Below, one piece after another: positions 1-8,425 of a stretch of DNA of 64,000 bases. Every line of letters begins with the position of its first letter. Position 1 is the stretch's first letter. This stretch comes from Salipiger pentaromativorans (GTDB lineage: Bacteria > Pseudomonadota > Alphaproteobacteria > Rhodobacterales > Rhodobacteraceae), in contig NZ_JAMDHK010000007.1 in assembly GCF_024721115.1 (NCBI RefSeq), positions 131,041 through 195,040 of the forward strand, written 5' to 3'. Under the pieces are notes generated by a model. The model made no database searches. It was not told the DNA's origin and saw only the letters and a program-made list of their open reading frames with translations. Position numbers and translations under genes: made by a program.

Positions 1-44
1 CCGCCACGCACACCCAAAGTCTTTTTGCCGTCGTTATCGCTCAT
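1..44 (-). CDS. infB: Translation initiation factor IF-2, first codons only
   Basis: The first 14 codons of a minus-strand gene run off the left edge. The peptide begins MSDNDGKKTLGVRG, the usual N-terminus of IF-2 in Rhodobacterales. It starts 9 bases after the ylxR stop codon, in the rimP-nusA-ylxR-infB order conserved in alphaproteobacteria. IF-2 is the GTPase that places initiator tRNA on the 30S subunit. None of its G domain is visible here, so the call rests on the short N-terminus plus synteny. Confidence 0.8.
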   Translation of the reverse strand, partial: MSDNDGKKTLGVRG

Positions 45-53
45 TCAGCTCTC

Positions 54-725
54 TTATCCTTTCCGGCGACCCCTGCCGCCTCCGGCGGCTTTCGCCGCCC
101 CGGCAGCCCCTGCTGCCGTCTTCGCGTCGGCCCGTCCGACGCGCAGGCCCTTCAACCGTTGGGCTTCCTCTACAACACGTTTCGTGAGTCCACCAGCGCC
201 AAGCGCGGCATGTATCACCTTTTCCCGGCCAAAGGCCAGACCCAGCTCGTCCGCGGTGAGCCAGCCGATATAGCTGCCCCAGGGCGGGGTGGACAGTTTC
301 GACTTCCCGCGCGTCGAGCCATCCTCGGCCTGGATCAGCACATCCGCATCCTCGCGGCCCAGCCAGTCCTTGACCTTTTCATAGCCCGACACCGCCCCGC
401 CCGACTTGCGGGCAAGGCTGATGAGCTCAACCACCCGGCGCGCCAGCATCCGCTCGATGAGCCCGGGAAGATCCTCGGGCACCGTGACCGGCTGCCGCGC
501 CGCCCGGGCAAAGAGCCCCTTGGCCGCCGCCGTCTCGAGCGCCGCCCGGTCGGACGACACCCAGATGCCACGCCCCGGCAGCTTACCCGCGAGATCCGGC
601 ACAACCTGGCTTTCCGGCCCGACCACAAAGCGGATCAGACCGGAGGCCGGCTGGCTCTCGCCCGTGACGATGCAGCGCCGCTCCGGCCCGTCGGCCCGGT
701 CCTTATCCTGGCCGCCCCGGCTCAT
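54..725 (-). CDS. ylxR: YlxR/L7Ae-like RNA-binding protein
   Basis: A 223-residue protein. Residues about 10-90 carry the YlxR (DUF448) fold with its ERRCIVTGE start and the GRGIW segment. The second half resembles an L7Ae-type RNA-binding domain, and the tail is rich in Ala, Gly and Arg. This two-domain architecture is standard in alphaproteobacteria and is always linked to nusA and infB. The ATG at 725 was chosen because it lies 4 bases past the nusA stop; an in-frame start further upstream would sit inside nusA. The role is thought to be RNA or ribosome associated, but the exact function is not established. Confidence 0.88.
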   Translation of the reverse strand: MSRGGQDKDRADGPERRCIVTGESQPASGLIRFVVGPESQVVPDLAGKLPGRGIWVSSDRAALETAAAKGLFARAARQPVTVPEDLPGLIERMLARRVVELISLARKSGGAVSGYEKVKDWLGREDADVLIQAEDGSTRGKSKLSTPPWGSYIGWLTADELGLAFGREKVIHAALGAGGLTKRVVEEAQRLKGLRVGRADAKTAAGAAGAAKAAGGGRGRRKG

Positions 726-729
726 GCGC

Positions 730-2352
730 TCAGACCTCTTCCTCGGCCTCGGTTTCGCCGTCGTCCTCGCCCTCTTCGGCCTCTGCTTCCAGATCGGCGG
801 GGTCAACCCAGCCCAGCAGGACGCGCGCGGTCATGATGAGGTTTTGCGCCTCGGCAAGATCGACATCGAATTTCTCGAGCAGCCCGTCGTCCTTGACGCG
901 CTCGCCGCCGTCGGTCGTCCAGCCGCCGGCGAGTTCCCAGTCGGCGCAGGTGGCGAAATCTTCCAGCGTCTTGATGCCGTCTTCCGCCAGCGCCTCCACC
1001 ATTTGGGGTGTCAGGCCGTCGAATTCAATGAGGCTGTCCTCGGCGCCCAGCTCGCGGGCGTGTTCCAGCGCCTTGCGGGCCTGCTCTTCGAGGAATTCGC
1101 GGGCGCGGGTCTGAAGCTCCTGCGCGGTGCCCTCGTCGACCCCGTCGATGACCAGAAGCTCATCGAGATCCACATAGGCCACTTCCTCGAGATTGGTGAA
1201 GCCCTCGGCGACCAGAAGCTGGGCAAAGAACTCATCCAGATCCAGCGTGTCCATGAAGAGCTGCGTGCGCTCCTCGAATTCCTTCTGGCGGCGCTTGGAC
1301 TCTTCCTCTTCGGTCATGATGTCGATGTCGAGCCCGGTCAGCTGCGATGCCAGACGCACGTTCTGGCCGCGGCGGCCGATGGCCAGCGACAGCTGCTCGT
1401 CGGGCACCACCACCTCGATGCGCTCGGCATCCTCGTCGAGCACCACCTTGGAGACCTCGGCGGGCTGGAGCGCGTTCACCAGGAAGGTCGGCACGTCCTC
1501 GTTCCACGGGATGATGTCGATCTTTTCGCCCTGAAGCTCGTTCACAACCGCCTGCACGCGGCTGCCGCGCATCCCGACGCAGGCGCCCACCGGGTCGATG
1601 GAGCCGTCATAGGAGATGACGGCGATCTTGGCGCGCGAACCGGGGTCGCGGGCCACGGCCTTGATCTCAATGATGCCGTCGTAGATCTCGGGCACTTCCA
1701 TCTTGAAGAGCTCGGCCATGAATTCCGGCGCGGTGCGCGACAGGAAGATCTGCGGGCCGCGGGCCTCGCGGCGCACGTCCTTGATGTAGCAGCGGATCCG
1801 GTCGCCGGGGCGATAGCTTTCGCGGCCGATCTTCTCGTTGCGGCGCAGGATGGCTTCGCCACGGCCCACATCGACGATGACGTTGCCGTATTCCTCGCGC
1901 TTGACGGTGCCGTTGATGATGGTGCCGTTGCGGTCCTTGAACTCGTCATACTGACGGTCGCGTTCCGCCTCGCGGACCTTTTGCAGGATCACCTGCTTGG
2001 CCGATTGCGCGGCGATCCGGCCCATGTCGACCGGCGGCACCTCTTCGATATACTGGTCGCCCACCTTCGGGTCGGCCATGTACTGCTTGGCCTGTTCGAC
2101 GGTGAATTCGGCCTGGTAGTTCTCCAGCTCCTCGTCCTCGACCACGGTGCGCACGCGGGTAAAGGTCGCCCGGCCGGTCTTGCGGTCGATCTTCACGCGG
2201 ATGTCCATCTCCGAGCCGTAGCGGCTCTTGGCGGCACGGGCGAGGCTCTCTTCCATCGCCTCGATCACGAGGCTGGGGTCGATCATCTTCTCGCGCGCCA
2301 CGGCCTCGGCGGTCTGCAGAAGCTCAAGCTGGTTGGCAGAGGTGATTGCCAT
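730..2352 (-). CDS. nusA: Transcription termination/antitermination factor NusA
   Basis: A 540-residue protein of normal NusA length for alphaproteobacteria. In order it has the N-terminal RNA-polymerase-binding domain (starting [13 protein letters not shown]), an S1 domain (about 140-200, with [16 protein letters not shown]), two KH domains (about 230-350, with [14 protein letters not shown] and [15 protein letters not shown]), and a C-terminal helix-hairpin-helix and acidic region. NusA modulates RNA polymerase pausing, intrinsic termination and rRNA antitermination. It starts 7 bases after the rimP stop and is followed within 4 bases by ylxR, so it is in the middle of one operon. Confidence 0.98.
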   Translation of the reverse strand: MAITSANQLELLQTAEAVAREKMIDPSLVIEAMEESLARAAKSRYGSEMDIRVKIDRKTGRATFTRVRTVVEDEELENYQAEFTVEQAKQYMADPKVGDQYIEEVPPVDMGRIAAQSAKQVILQKVREAERDRQYDEFKDRNGTIINGTVKREEYGNVIVDVGRGEAILRRNEKIGRESYRPGDRIRCYIKDVRREARGPQIFLSRTAPEFMAELFKMEVPEIYDGIIEIKAVARDPGSRAKIAVISYDGSIDPVGACVGMRGSRVQAVVNELQGEKIDIIPWNEDVPTFLVNALQPAEVSKVVLDEDAERIEVVVPDEQLSLAIGRRGQNVRLASQLTGLDIDIMTEEEESKRRQKEFEERTQLFMDTLDLDEFFAQLLVAEGFTNLEEVAYVDLDELLVIDGVDEGTAQELQTRAREFLEEQARKALEHARELGAEDSLIEFDGLTPQMVEALAEDGIKTLEDFATCADWELAGGWTTDGGERVKDDGLLEKFDVDLAEAQNLIMTARVLLGWVDPADLEAEAEEGEDDGETEAEEEV

Positions 2353-2359
2353 GGTCGTC

Positions 2360-2944
2360 TTACTCCTCCTGAGCGGCCGCGTCGTCGGCCTGGATTTCGT
2401 CGAATTGGGTTTCGTCCACGGGCTTGGCCTTGCGGGCGCGCAGCATGTCGCGGATCAGGTCGTCGGTGAGGATCAGCTTGGCATCGCTGAGCCAGTCGAA
2501 TTGCAGGCCGATGGTCTGTTCCTCGCCACCGTCCTCGATGTTGAGCAGCACCTCGCCGTCTTCCACGCCGGCGAGCACACCGCGCCAGCGCTTGCGGCCG
2601 TCGATCATCTCCTGCGTCTCGATCTTGACCTCATAGCCTTCGAAGGTCTCGAAATCCTTGAGCCGGGTCAGCGGCCGGTCGATGCCGGGGCTCGACACCT
2701 CGAGCACATAGGCGTCGAGGATCGGATCCTCGACATCGAGCACGGCGGAGACGGCGGTGGAAATCTCGGCGCACTCATCGACCTCGATCCCGCCTTCGGG
2801 ACGTTCGGCCATGATCTGCAGCGTGGCGGTCTTGCCGCTCATGAGCCGGATGCGCACGAGTTCGAACCCCATGTCCTCGATGACGGGGGTCAGGATCTCG
2901 GCGAGGCGCCGGTCGAGGGCGGATTTGGCGATCAGGTCGGTCAT
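2360..2944 (-). CDS. rimP: Ribosome maturation factor RimP
   Basis: A 194-residue protein of the RimP (DUF150) family, needed for late 30S subunit maturation. It has the typical N-terminal alpha/beta domain with the [10 protein letters not shown] motif near residues 89-98 and a C-terminal Sm-like barrel. The start at 2944 ([13 protein letters not shown]) matches the family N-terminus; longer in-frame versions would read through the terminator-like hairpin upstream. It is the first gene of rimP-nusA-ylxR-infB. The short acidic C-terminal extension is common in Rhodobacterales. Confidence 0.95.
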   Translation of the reverse strand: MTDLIAKSALDRRLAEILTPVIEDMGFELVRIRLMSGKTATLQIMAERPEGGIEVDECAEISTAVSAVLDVEDPILDAYVLEVSSPGIDRPLTRLKDFETFEGYEVKIETQEMIDGRKRWRGVLAGVEDGEVLLNIEDGGEEQTIGLQFDWLSDAKLILTDDLIRDMLRARKAKPVDETQFDEIQADDAAAQEE

Positions 2945-2969
2945 GTTGTCCGGGTCCGATGCGTGAAAC

Positions 2970-2992
2970 AAAAAAACGGGCGCGCGGCCCGT
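2970..2992 (-). terminator. Intrinsic terminator or attenuator in the rimP leader
   Basis: On the minus strand a perfect 6-bp stem (ACGGGC/GCCCGT) with a 5-base CGCGC loop is followed directly by a run of seven T. The T-run ends only 25 bases before the rimP start codon. That leaves too little room for a full promoter plus ribosome-binding site, so the hairpin probably lies inside the rimP mRNA leader. It could be an attenuator, or it could terminate transcripts from gloA with rimP started by a promoter further upstream. Confidence 0.7.
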
Positions 2993-3132
2993 CGATCTTT
3001 CCCGGTGGAGCTTCGGAGAAGAGCCCGACGCGCCGCTGTTGAGGGGCATATACGCCTCGCGATTCGATTCCGCAAGGGGGGCGTTTTGCCGGGCAGGGGC
3101 CGGAAGGCGCGCCCGGCCGCAGGGGCGCGTCC

Positions 3133-3160
3133 TTTTTGCGTATTTGGAAAGAGAAGAAGG
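3133..3160 (+). repeat. Dispersed GCGTATTT...GAGAAGAAG repeat, copy 1
   Basis: The sequence TTTTTGCGTATTTGGAAAGAG followed by AAGAAGG lies between the end of gloA and the start of rimP. The same element recurs at 34261-34285 (plus), 34311-34335 (minus, diverged) and 38375-38401 (minus, diverged). All copies are intergenic, so this looks like a dispersed repeat rather than a promoter of one gene. Confidence 0.7.
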
Positions 3161-3184
3161 GGGCTGGGGGGATGACGGGACAGT

Positions 3185-3580
3185 TCAGCCGAACCGGCCC
3201 GAACGCTCCAGCACCTCGATCTGATAGCCGTCGGGGTCGGCCACGAAGAAGAACCTCGCCACCACCTCGCCCGCCGGCGCGAACTCCACCAGTTTGCGCG
3301 GGTTGAGTCCCTCGGCCTCGAACCGGGCGTGTTCGGCTTCCAGATCCGCGACCGAGACGGCGAAATGGCCGTAGCCGTCGCCCAGATCATAGGGGTCGGT
3401 GCGGCCCTTGTTCACCGTCAGCTCCAGCTCGAAGCCGCTTTCAAGGTTCGACAGGTAGATCAGCGTGAACTCGGGGAAGTCCAGCCTGTCGGCGATCTTC
3501 AGCCCGAAGGCGGTCTCGTAGAAGGCGACCGAGCGCGCCTCGTCGCGCACGCGGATCATGCTGTGAATGGCTTTGGCCAC
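3185..3580 (-). CDS. gloA: Lactoylglutathione lyase (glyoxalase I)
   Basis: A 131-residue vicinal-oxygen-chelate protein that converts the hemithioacetal of methylglyoxal and glutathione to S-lactoylglutathione. Four metal-ligand positions are visible: His in IHSMIRV, Glu in FELELT, His in YGHFAVSV and Glu in YQIEVLE. The length matches bacterial Ni-type GloA. I chose the GTG at 3580 because AAGGAGA sits 6 bases upstream and the family starts at this point; a longer ATG-started frame would run into dapD on the other strand. It is divergent from dapD. Confidence 0.93.
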   Translation of the reverse strand: MAKAIHSMIRVRDEARSVAFYETAFGLKIADRLDFPEFTLIYLSNLESGFELELTVNKGRTDPYDLGDGYGHFAVSVADLEAEHARFEAEGLNPRKLVEFAPAGEVVARFFFVADPDGYQIEVLERSGRFG

Positions 3581-3617
3581 GGGGTGTCTCCTTGTCCTGC
3601 CGCGCCATCGGGATGCG

Positions 3618-3646
3618 TTGCCGAGGCGCGGGTGGCCCGCTATAGG
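3618..3646 (+). promoter_or_regulatory. Candidate dapD promoter
   Basis: TTGCCG and TATAGG are separated by exactly 17 bases, with the -10 about 30 bases before the dapD start codon. Both are reasonable matches to the housekeeping sigma consensus. This is an inference from sequence only. Confidence 0.55.
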
Positions 3647-3677
3647 GCTGGAAACCGGATCGCACGAGGAGAGACAG

Positions 3678-4505
3678 ATGTCCAACGCACAGCTCGAAGC
3701 CGCCATCGAAGCCGCCTGGGAGGCGCGCGACACCATCACCCCCTCGACCGGAGGTGAAACCCGCGAAGCCATCGAGGACACGCTGAACGCGCTCGACAGC
3801 GGCAAGCTGCGCGTCGCCGAAAAGCAGGACGACGGCAACTGGCATGTGAACCAATGGGCCAAGAAGGCGGTGCTGCTGGGCTTCCGCATCAAGGATATGG
3901 AAATCCAGGACAACGGCCCGCAGGGCGGCGGCTGGTGGGACAAGGTCGACAGCAAGTTCAAGGGCTGGGGCGAGAACACCTGGCGGGATGCCGGCTTCCG
4001 CGCCGTGCCGAACTGCGTCGTCCGCAAATCGGCCTATATCGCGCCCGGCGTGGTGCTGATGCCGTCCTTCGTGAACCTCGGTGCCTATGTGGACACGGGC
4101 ACCATGGTCGATACCTGGGCCACCGTGGGCTCCTGCGCGCAGATCGGCAAGGGCGTGCACCTGTCGGGCGGCGTCGGCATCGGCGGCGTGCTGGAACCGC
4201 TACAGGCCGGCCCGGTGATCATCGAGGACAACTGCTTTATCGGCGCCCGCTCCGAGGTGGTCGAGGGCTGCATCATCCGCGAAGGCTCGGTGCTGGGCAT
4301 GGGCGTGTTCATCGGCCAGTCGACCAAGATCGTCGACCGCGAGACCGGCGAAGTGATGTATGGCGAAGTGCCGCCCTATTCGGTGGTGGTCGCGGGCTCG
4401 ATGCCGTCGAAGAACGGTGTGAGCCTCTACTGCGCGGTGATCGTGAAGCGCGTCGATGAAAAGACCCGTTCCAAGACCGGCATCAACGAGCTGCTGCGCG
4501 ACTGA
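3678..4505 (+). CDS. dapD: Tetrahydrodipicolinate N-succinyltransferase
   Basis: A 275-residue enzyme of the succinylase branch of the diaminopimelate/lysine pathway. It transfers succinyl from succinyl-CoA to tetrahydrodipicolinate. An N-terminal helical domain (about 1-100) is followed by a left-handed beta-helix of hexapeptide repeats (about 110-230) that includes [12 protein letters not shown] and [17 protein letters not shown]. The length is the family norm. The ATG at 3678 follows the SD-like GAGGAGAGA and matches the family start ([14 protein letters not shown]). dapE lies 2.7 kb downstream and lysA is also in this window. Confidence 0.97.
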   Translation: MSNAQLEAAIEAAWEARDTITPSTGGETREAIEDTLNALDSGKLRVAEKQDDGNWHVNQWAKKAVLLGFRIKDMEIQDNGPQGGGWWDKVDSKFKGWGENTWRDAGFRAVPNCVVRKSAYIAPGVVLMPSFVNLGAYVDTGTMVDTWATVGSCAQIGKGVHLSGGVGIGGVLEPLQAGPVIIEDNCFIGARSEVVEGCIIREGSVLGMGVFIGQSTKIVDRETGEVMYGEVPPYSVVVAGSMPSKNGVSLYCAVIVKRVDEKTRSKTGINELLRD

Positions 4506-4529
4506 TCCTCGCAACAGACCCTTGCCTGG

Positions 4530-4562
4530 CGGCCCGCCCTCCGGTTTCGGAGTGGCGGGCCG
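4530..4562 (+). terminator. Strong hairpin downstream of dapD
   Basis: CGGCCCGCC pairs with GGCGGGCCG, and CTCCG with CGGAG, around a GTTT loop with one bulged T. TTCCGTCT follows on the plus strand. It begins 24 bases after the dapD stop and lies between convergent genes. The T-tract is poor, so termination may be weak or Rho-assisted. Confidence 0.55.
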
Positions 4563-4640
4563 TTCCGTCTCTGGCGCATCCCGGCGCCCGGTCCCGGGGA
4601 GAAAACCGCAGGCTGGACCCCTTCGAAACGGGGTGGGCCC

Positions 4641-5267
4641 CTAATCGCAGAACAGGCCCAGAAAGCAGCTCTCGCGAAGCTGGATCTCGGTGACGAAGGG
4701 CGCGCCGAAATCCGGCTCCTCGTCGAGAAACACCACCACCGGGATCACATGGCTCGCCTCGCGCCCGTCTTCCGACAGCCGGCCGCTGGTCGAGAGGATC
4801 TTTTGCGCTCGGATGCGGAAGACAAAGGAATGCCCCGCCATCGCGGCGCGCACCATCTCTTCCATGCCCTTCATCTGCTCCGCGTCCGGCGCCGCCTCGC
4901 GTCCGGTCGTCATCTCGCTGAAATCGAAGCTCACCCGCAGACGGTCGTCGCCGATGCGCTCGAACCGGGCCCCGCGCGTCGGCGCGAAATCCCCCTGATC
5001 GAGCCCGTCCGGCGCCTCGGAGTCGAGCAAGCTGTCGATGCTGGCCGACCCGTGCGTCACACAGGTGAAGAGGCTTTCGGTCAGCGTGGTCTCGCCCCCC
5101 GGGCAGGCGGCCTCGGCGCTCTTGCCCATCATGTCGAAGAGCTGCCGGGCGAACCGCATCTCGAACCGGCCCTGCATGGTCTCGCCATCGCTGAAATCCA
5201 TCGAAATATCGGCGTCGAGACACCCCGAGAGCCCAAGGCACAGCATCAGCGCAGGCAGCAATTTCAT
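4641..5267 (-). CDS. Predicted lipoprotein, function unknown
   Basis: A 208-residue protein with a lipoprotein signal (MKLLPALMLCLGLSGC; lipobox LSGC, Cys16), so it is probably anchored in the membrane facing the periplasm. The body is acidic with mixed alpha/beta character and no motif I can assign. Two further Cys lie near the C-terminus in CFLGLFC and two in the middle of the chain (ACPGGE, FTCVTH), which could form disulfides in the periplasm. The start at 5267 is set by the signal peptide. It is convergent with dapD and divergent from the small gene at 5407. Similar Rhodobacteraceae proteins are annotated only as hypothetical. Confidence 0.82.
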   Translation of the reverse strand: MKLLPALMLCLGLSGCLDADISMDFSDGETMQGRFEMRFARQLFDMMGKSAEAACPGGETTLTESLFTCVTHGSASIDSLLDSEAPDGLDQGDFAPTRGARFERIGDDRLRVSFDFSEMTTGREAAPDAEQMKGMEEMVRAAMAGHSFVFRIRAQKILSTSGRLSEDGREASHVIPVVVFLDEEPDFGAPFVTEIQLRESCFLGLFCD

Positions 5268-5340
5268 ACGGAAATACCCTCCGAAAACACCGCAATGGTT
5301 GCATCTTATGCCAAACCAGACAAGCATAGAGGGTGCGCCC

Positions 5341-5381
5341 TGACAGCGCGGCTTGACAGCGCCCCGGCCCTGCCCCATCTC
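5341..5381 (+). promoter_or_regulatory. Direct repeat over a candidate -35 element
   Basis: TGACAGCGC occurs twice (5341-5349 and 5354-5362) with a 13-base period. The second copy overlaps a perfect TTGACA (5353-5358). Seventeen bases further is CATCTC, a poor -10. The site precedes the gene starting at 5407 and could be a promoter with a regulator half-site pair, but the -10 match is weak. Confidence 0.35.
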
Positions 5382-5406
5382 GCCCGGAGCCACGGGAGAC
5401 GGAACC

Positions 5407-5739
5407 ATGTCGGGAAAGAAGCCATCGAAACAGCGGGTCTATACCCTGGTGGTGGAGGTCGGCCGCAAGGTGGGCGACGGGCTGCCCGACGGCGCCACCG
5501 GCGCCTCGCTGATGTGTTACGCCTCGGGCGTGGACGAGGCCGAGGCGGTGCGCGAGACCGTGGCGATTCTGAAGCAGGCCGATATGGCGCCGCTCGACGT
5601 GACAGGCTACGGCACCGAAGAGGAGCGCCGGGCGCAAGGGCACGAGATCGAAGCGGACGAGGCGGCGCTGATGGCCCGCGCTCTGGAAGAGAACGCGGTG
5701 ATCGTGGCGCAGGTCACCCCCTTCTTCGGCGACGACTAG
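5407..5739 (+). CDS. Small conserved protein, function unknown
   Basis: A 110-residue soluble, acidic protein with no signal peptide. It begins with a basic N-terminus (MSGKKPSKQR), followed by a strand (VYTLVVEVG), a loop, an amphipathic helix around EAEAVRETVAILKQADM, and a C-terminal helix that ends in QVTPFFGDD. The pattern suggests a small alpha/beta fold. The ATG at 5407 is preceded by a plausible GGAGACGG. It converges on the Hint-domain gene with a 7-base gap. I do not recognise a named family. Confidence 0.75.
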   Translation: MSGKKPSKQRVYTLVVEVGRKVGDGLPDGATGASLMCYASGVDEAEAVRETVAILKQADMAPLDVTGYGTEEERRAQGHEIEADEAALMARALEENAVIVAQVTPFFGDD

Positions 5740-5746
5740 GCCCGGT

Positions 5747-6820
5747 TCAGGCGGCCCGGGCCTCGGCAAGCGTGATCGCCTCGAACGGCCGCAGCACCTG
5801 ATAACCGGCGCGATGCTGTTCGGGCAGCAGCCCGGCCCGGCACTCCGCCAGAAGCGAGGCCGAAAGCCGGTCGCGGTCGCGGCGCAGCCGCCCGACATAG
5901 AGGCTTTCCAGTGCGGCGCCCGCGGCGATGAAGGCATCGTGCGAGGGCAGCAGAAGATTGTGGTAGCGCAGGGTCAGCAGCCCCTCCTCCTGCACCGCCG
6001 CAAAGCCGTTCACCAGGCTGAGCGCGGGCACCAGAACCGCCTCGCGGCCAAAGGTATATTCGACCTCGGAGCCGCCGATCACCAGCCGCTGGAACGGCGC
6101 CACCACGACATCGCGCTTGAGCCCCAGATAAGGCGCGCGCAGCCGCACGGGGCGGAACGAGCCCAGCGCCGGCACCACCCGGCTGACCCGGTGCAGCACC
6201 GGCACCAGCCCGCTGTTCCGCGTATGGACCGTGTCGCCGCAGCGCAGATCCTTGAGGCAGCGATAGCCCCCGGACGTCGCCACCGGCACATTGCCGGTGA
6301 GCGAGGGCATCGGCCCCACCGGCTCGATCTCGTCCGACACCGCGAAGAACACCAGATCCGGATCGGTCTGGCAAAGCTGCGGCCGGCGCGTCATCGTGAA
6401 GATGTCCTCCAGCACCAGCGGCGGCGGCGGCGGAGTCACCCGCATCGCCACCTTGTCGCTGTCGGGCCGTTCCAGCGCCAGCCGCCCCCAGCGGCGCGTG
6501 GAATCCCAGCTGAAGGTCAGGCGCAGCACATCGGTCCGGGCATCGGCGGGATAATCGAGCAGCGTGTGAAACACCTCGGTCCCCTGGCTCATCACCAGCA
6601 CGATGCTGCCGCCGGGCAACGCCTGTAGCGACAGCGCCCCCGGCCAGGGATGGCTGCGCTCGTAAGACAGCAGGGTCTGCGGCCGGCCCTCCGCCGAGAG
6701 CCGCGTTTCGATCAGCAGCGAGCCCCGCGCCAGAAGCTGGTCGCGCGGGCGCAGCGCGGCGTCGAAAACGGCTTCGTCGGTCCAGCGGCGCTCTTCTCCG
6801 GCAATGGCGATCCAGCTCAT
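5747..6820 (-). CDS. Hint-domain protein with altered first residue
   Basis: A 357-residue protein. Residues 1-165 form a beta-rich N-terminal part of unknown function. Residues about 173-305 match the Hint (hedgehog/intein) domain common in Rhodobacteraceae: SLTGNVPVAT, then CLKDLRCGDTVHTRNSG, VVVAPFQRLVI, LVPALSLVNG and YHNLLLPSHD. In related domains the first residue is usually Cys (CFTPGT-type); here the aligned residue appears to be Ser173. No RTX repeats and no signal peptide are visible, unlike many Hint-carrying secreted proteins. The ATG at 6820 opens with MSWIAIAGEERRW. It may be a degenerate autoprocessing domain; activity is uncertain. Confidence 0.85.
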   Translation of the reverse strand: MSWIAIAGEERRWTDEAVFDAALRPRDQLLARGSLLIETRLSAEGRPQTLLSYERSHPWPGALSLQALPGGSIVLVMSQGTEVFHTLLDYPADARTDVLRLTFSWDSTRRWGRLALERPDSDKVAMRVTPPPPPLVLEDIFTMTRRPQLCQTDPDLVFFAVSDEIEPVGPMPSLTGNVPVATSGGYRCLKDLRCGDTVHTRNSGLVPVLHRVSRVVPALGSFRPVRLRAPYLGLKRDVVVAPFQRLVIGGSEVEYTFGREAVLVPALSLVNGFAAVQEEGLLTLRYHNLLLPSHDAFIAAGAALESLYVGRLRRDRDRLSASLLAECRAGLLPEQHRAGYQVLRPFEAITLAEARAA

Positions 6821-7174
6821 GGCGCCCTCCGCGCCTGCGCAACGGCCAGTCGCCGCCGCAAGACCGCCGATCCTCTGGATGACATGCCCATACCCACCTC
6901 GCTTTCCGCGCGGGGCAACTCGGGCGGTTTCGGGACCGGTGCTGGCGACGCGGCCGTACCGCGCCTGCCTGTCGTTCTGTCCTGGGCCTGCCCGCCTGCC
7001 ATGGCGATTTTTCTTTGTTTCCCCGTTTGATACCACGCCACGGCCATGCCCGTTAAGAGGCCCCGGCGCAACGCGCGACGCCAAACCGGAAAATTTGCGC
7101 CATTTTCGCAACATTTGCCCTTCGCCGCGCGGCGCGGTAGCCATCGCATCAGACATTCCGGAGACCGAGACCCG
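6821..7174. other. Gap between divergent Hint gene and dapE
   Basis: 354 bases with no convincing gene. Short open frames overlap here but lack a ribosome-binding site or recognisable protein. The region should hold promoters for both genes. Towards dapE there is TTGCCC followed 17 bases later by TAGCCA, which is too weak to call. I see no tRNA or terminator. Confidence 0.6.
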
Positions 7175-8323
7175 ATGACCGCAATCGATGCCGTAACACT
7201 GACCGCCGACCTGATCCGCTGCCCTTCGGTGACGCCGGAGGAGGGCGGCGCGCTGGTGCTGCTGCAAGCGCTGCTCGAAGGGGCCGGGTTTTCCTGCACG
7301 CGCGTCGATCGCGGCGGGGTCGCCAACCTCTTCGCGCGCTGGGGCGACAAGGGCCATGCCAAAACCTTCGGCTTCAACGGCCACACCGATGTGGTGCCGG
7401 TCGGCGACGCGGCAGCCTGGAGCGTCGATCCCTTCGGCGCCGAGATCCGCGACGGGATCATGTACGGGCGCGGCGCCACCGACATGAAATCCGGCGTTGC
7501 GGCCTTTGCCGCCGCGGCGGTGGATTTCGTCACCGACACGCCGCCCGACGGCGCGGTGGTGCTGGCGATCACCGGCGACGAAGAGGGCGACGCGGTGGAT
7601 GGCACCGTGGCGCTGCTCGACTGGATGGCCGCCGAAGGCGAGTGCATGTCGGTCTGCATCGTGGGCGAACCCACCTGCCCCAACGAAATGGGCGACATGA
7701 TCAAGATCGGACGGCGCGGCTCGATGAACGCCTGGTTCACCGTCACCGGGCGGCAGGGCCATTCCGCCTATCCGCATCTCGCGCTGAACCCGATGCCCGC
7801 GATGGCCCGGCTGATGGACCGGCTGGCCTCGCGCAAGCTCGACGCGGGCACCGCGCATTTCGACCCCTCGACGCTGGCGGTGGCGACCATCGACACCGGA
7901 AACTCCGCCACCAACGTGATCCCGGCCCAGACGCGCGGCGCGGTGAACATCCGCTTCAACGACACCCATACCGGTGCCGCGCTCAGCGCCTGGCTCAAGG
8001 AAGAGGTGGCCCGGGTGGATGCCGAATTCGGCACCACCACCGAGATGAAGATCAAGATTTCCGGAGAGAGCTTTCTCACCCCGCCGGGCGCGCTGTCCGA
8101 TCTCGTCTCCGGCGCGGTCAAGGCCGAGACCGGACGCCAGCCCGAGCTGTCGACCACCGGCGGCACCTCGGATGCGCGCTTCATCAAGGACCACTGCCCG
8201 GTGGTGGAATTCGGCCTGGTGGGCAAGACGCTGCACCAGGTCGATGAAAACGTGCCGGTTGCGCAGATCGGCCAGCTCAAGGCGATCTATACCCGGATCC
8301 TGAAAGACTATTTCGCGGGCTGA
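7175..8323 (+). CDS. dapE: Succinyl-diaminopimelate desuccinylase
   Basis: A 382-residue M20 metallopeptidase that hydrolyses N-succinyl-LL-diaminopimelate to LL-diaminopimelate for lysine and peptidoglycan. Di-zinc site motifs are present: [26 protein letters not shown] and GEPT, plus a C-terminal [10 protein letters not shown]. The lid/dimerisation domain lies around residues 180-290. Length and N-terminus ([25 protein letters not shown]) fit DapE. It works in the same branch as dapD, but the genes are separated by three unrelated genes. Confidence 0.97.
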   Translation: MTAIDAVTLTADLIRCPSVTPEEGGALVLLQALLEGAGFSCTRVDRGGVANLFARWGDKGHAKTFGFNGHTDVVPVGDAAAWSVDPFGAEIRDGIMYGRGATDMKSGVAAFAAAAVDFVTDTPPDGAVVLAITGDEEGDAVDGTVALLDWMAAEGECMSVCIVGEPTCPNEMGDMIKIGRRGSMNAWFTVTGRQGHSAYPHLALNPMPAMARLMDRLASRKLDAGTAHFDPSTLAVATIDTGNSATNVIPAQTRGAVNIRFNDTHTGAALSAWLKEEVARVDAEFGTTTEMKIKISGESFLTPPGALSDLVSGAVKAETGRQPELSTTGGTSDARFIKDHCPVVEFGLVGKTLHQVDENVPVAQIGQLKAIYTRILKDYFAG

Positions 8324-8425
8324 GGCGCCGGGGCCACCTGTCGCAGTGCGGGGGCCGGCTTTGCGGTTTTCCCCGGCGGCGATTCAGGACAGTCTGCACC
8401 GGACCTATCCGAACAGGAGAACACC

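Noticed and set aside
406-2469. Long plus-strand open frame opposite nusA and ylxR
   Set aside because: Antisense to certain genes in high-GC DNA; translation has no family features and is the mirror frame of nusA codons.
6821-7174. Small gene in the gap upstream of dapE
   Set aside because: Short frames here lack an SD and start in poor context; amino-acid content is like antisense or random GC-rich DNA.
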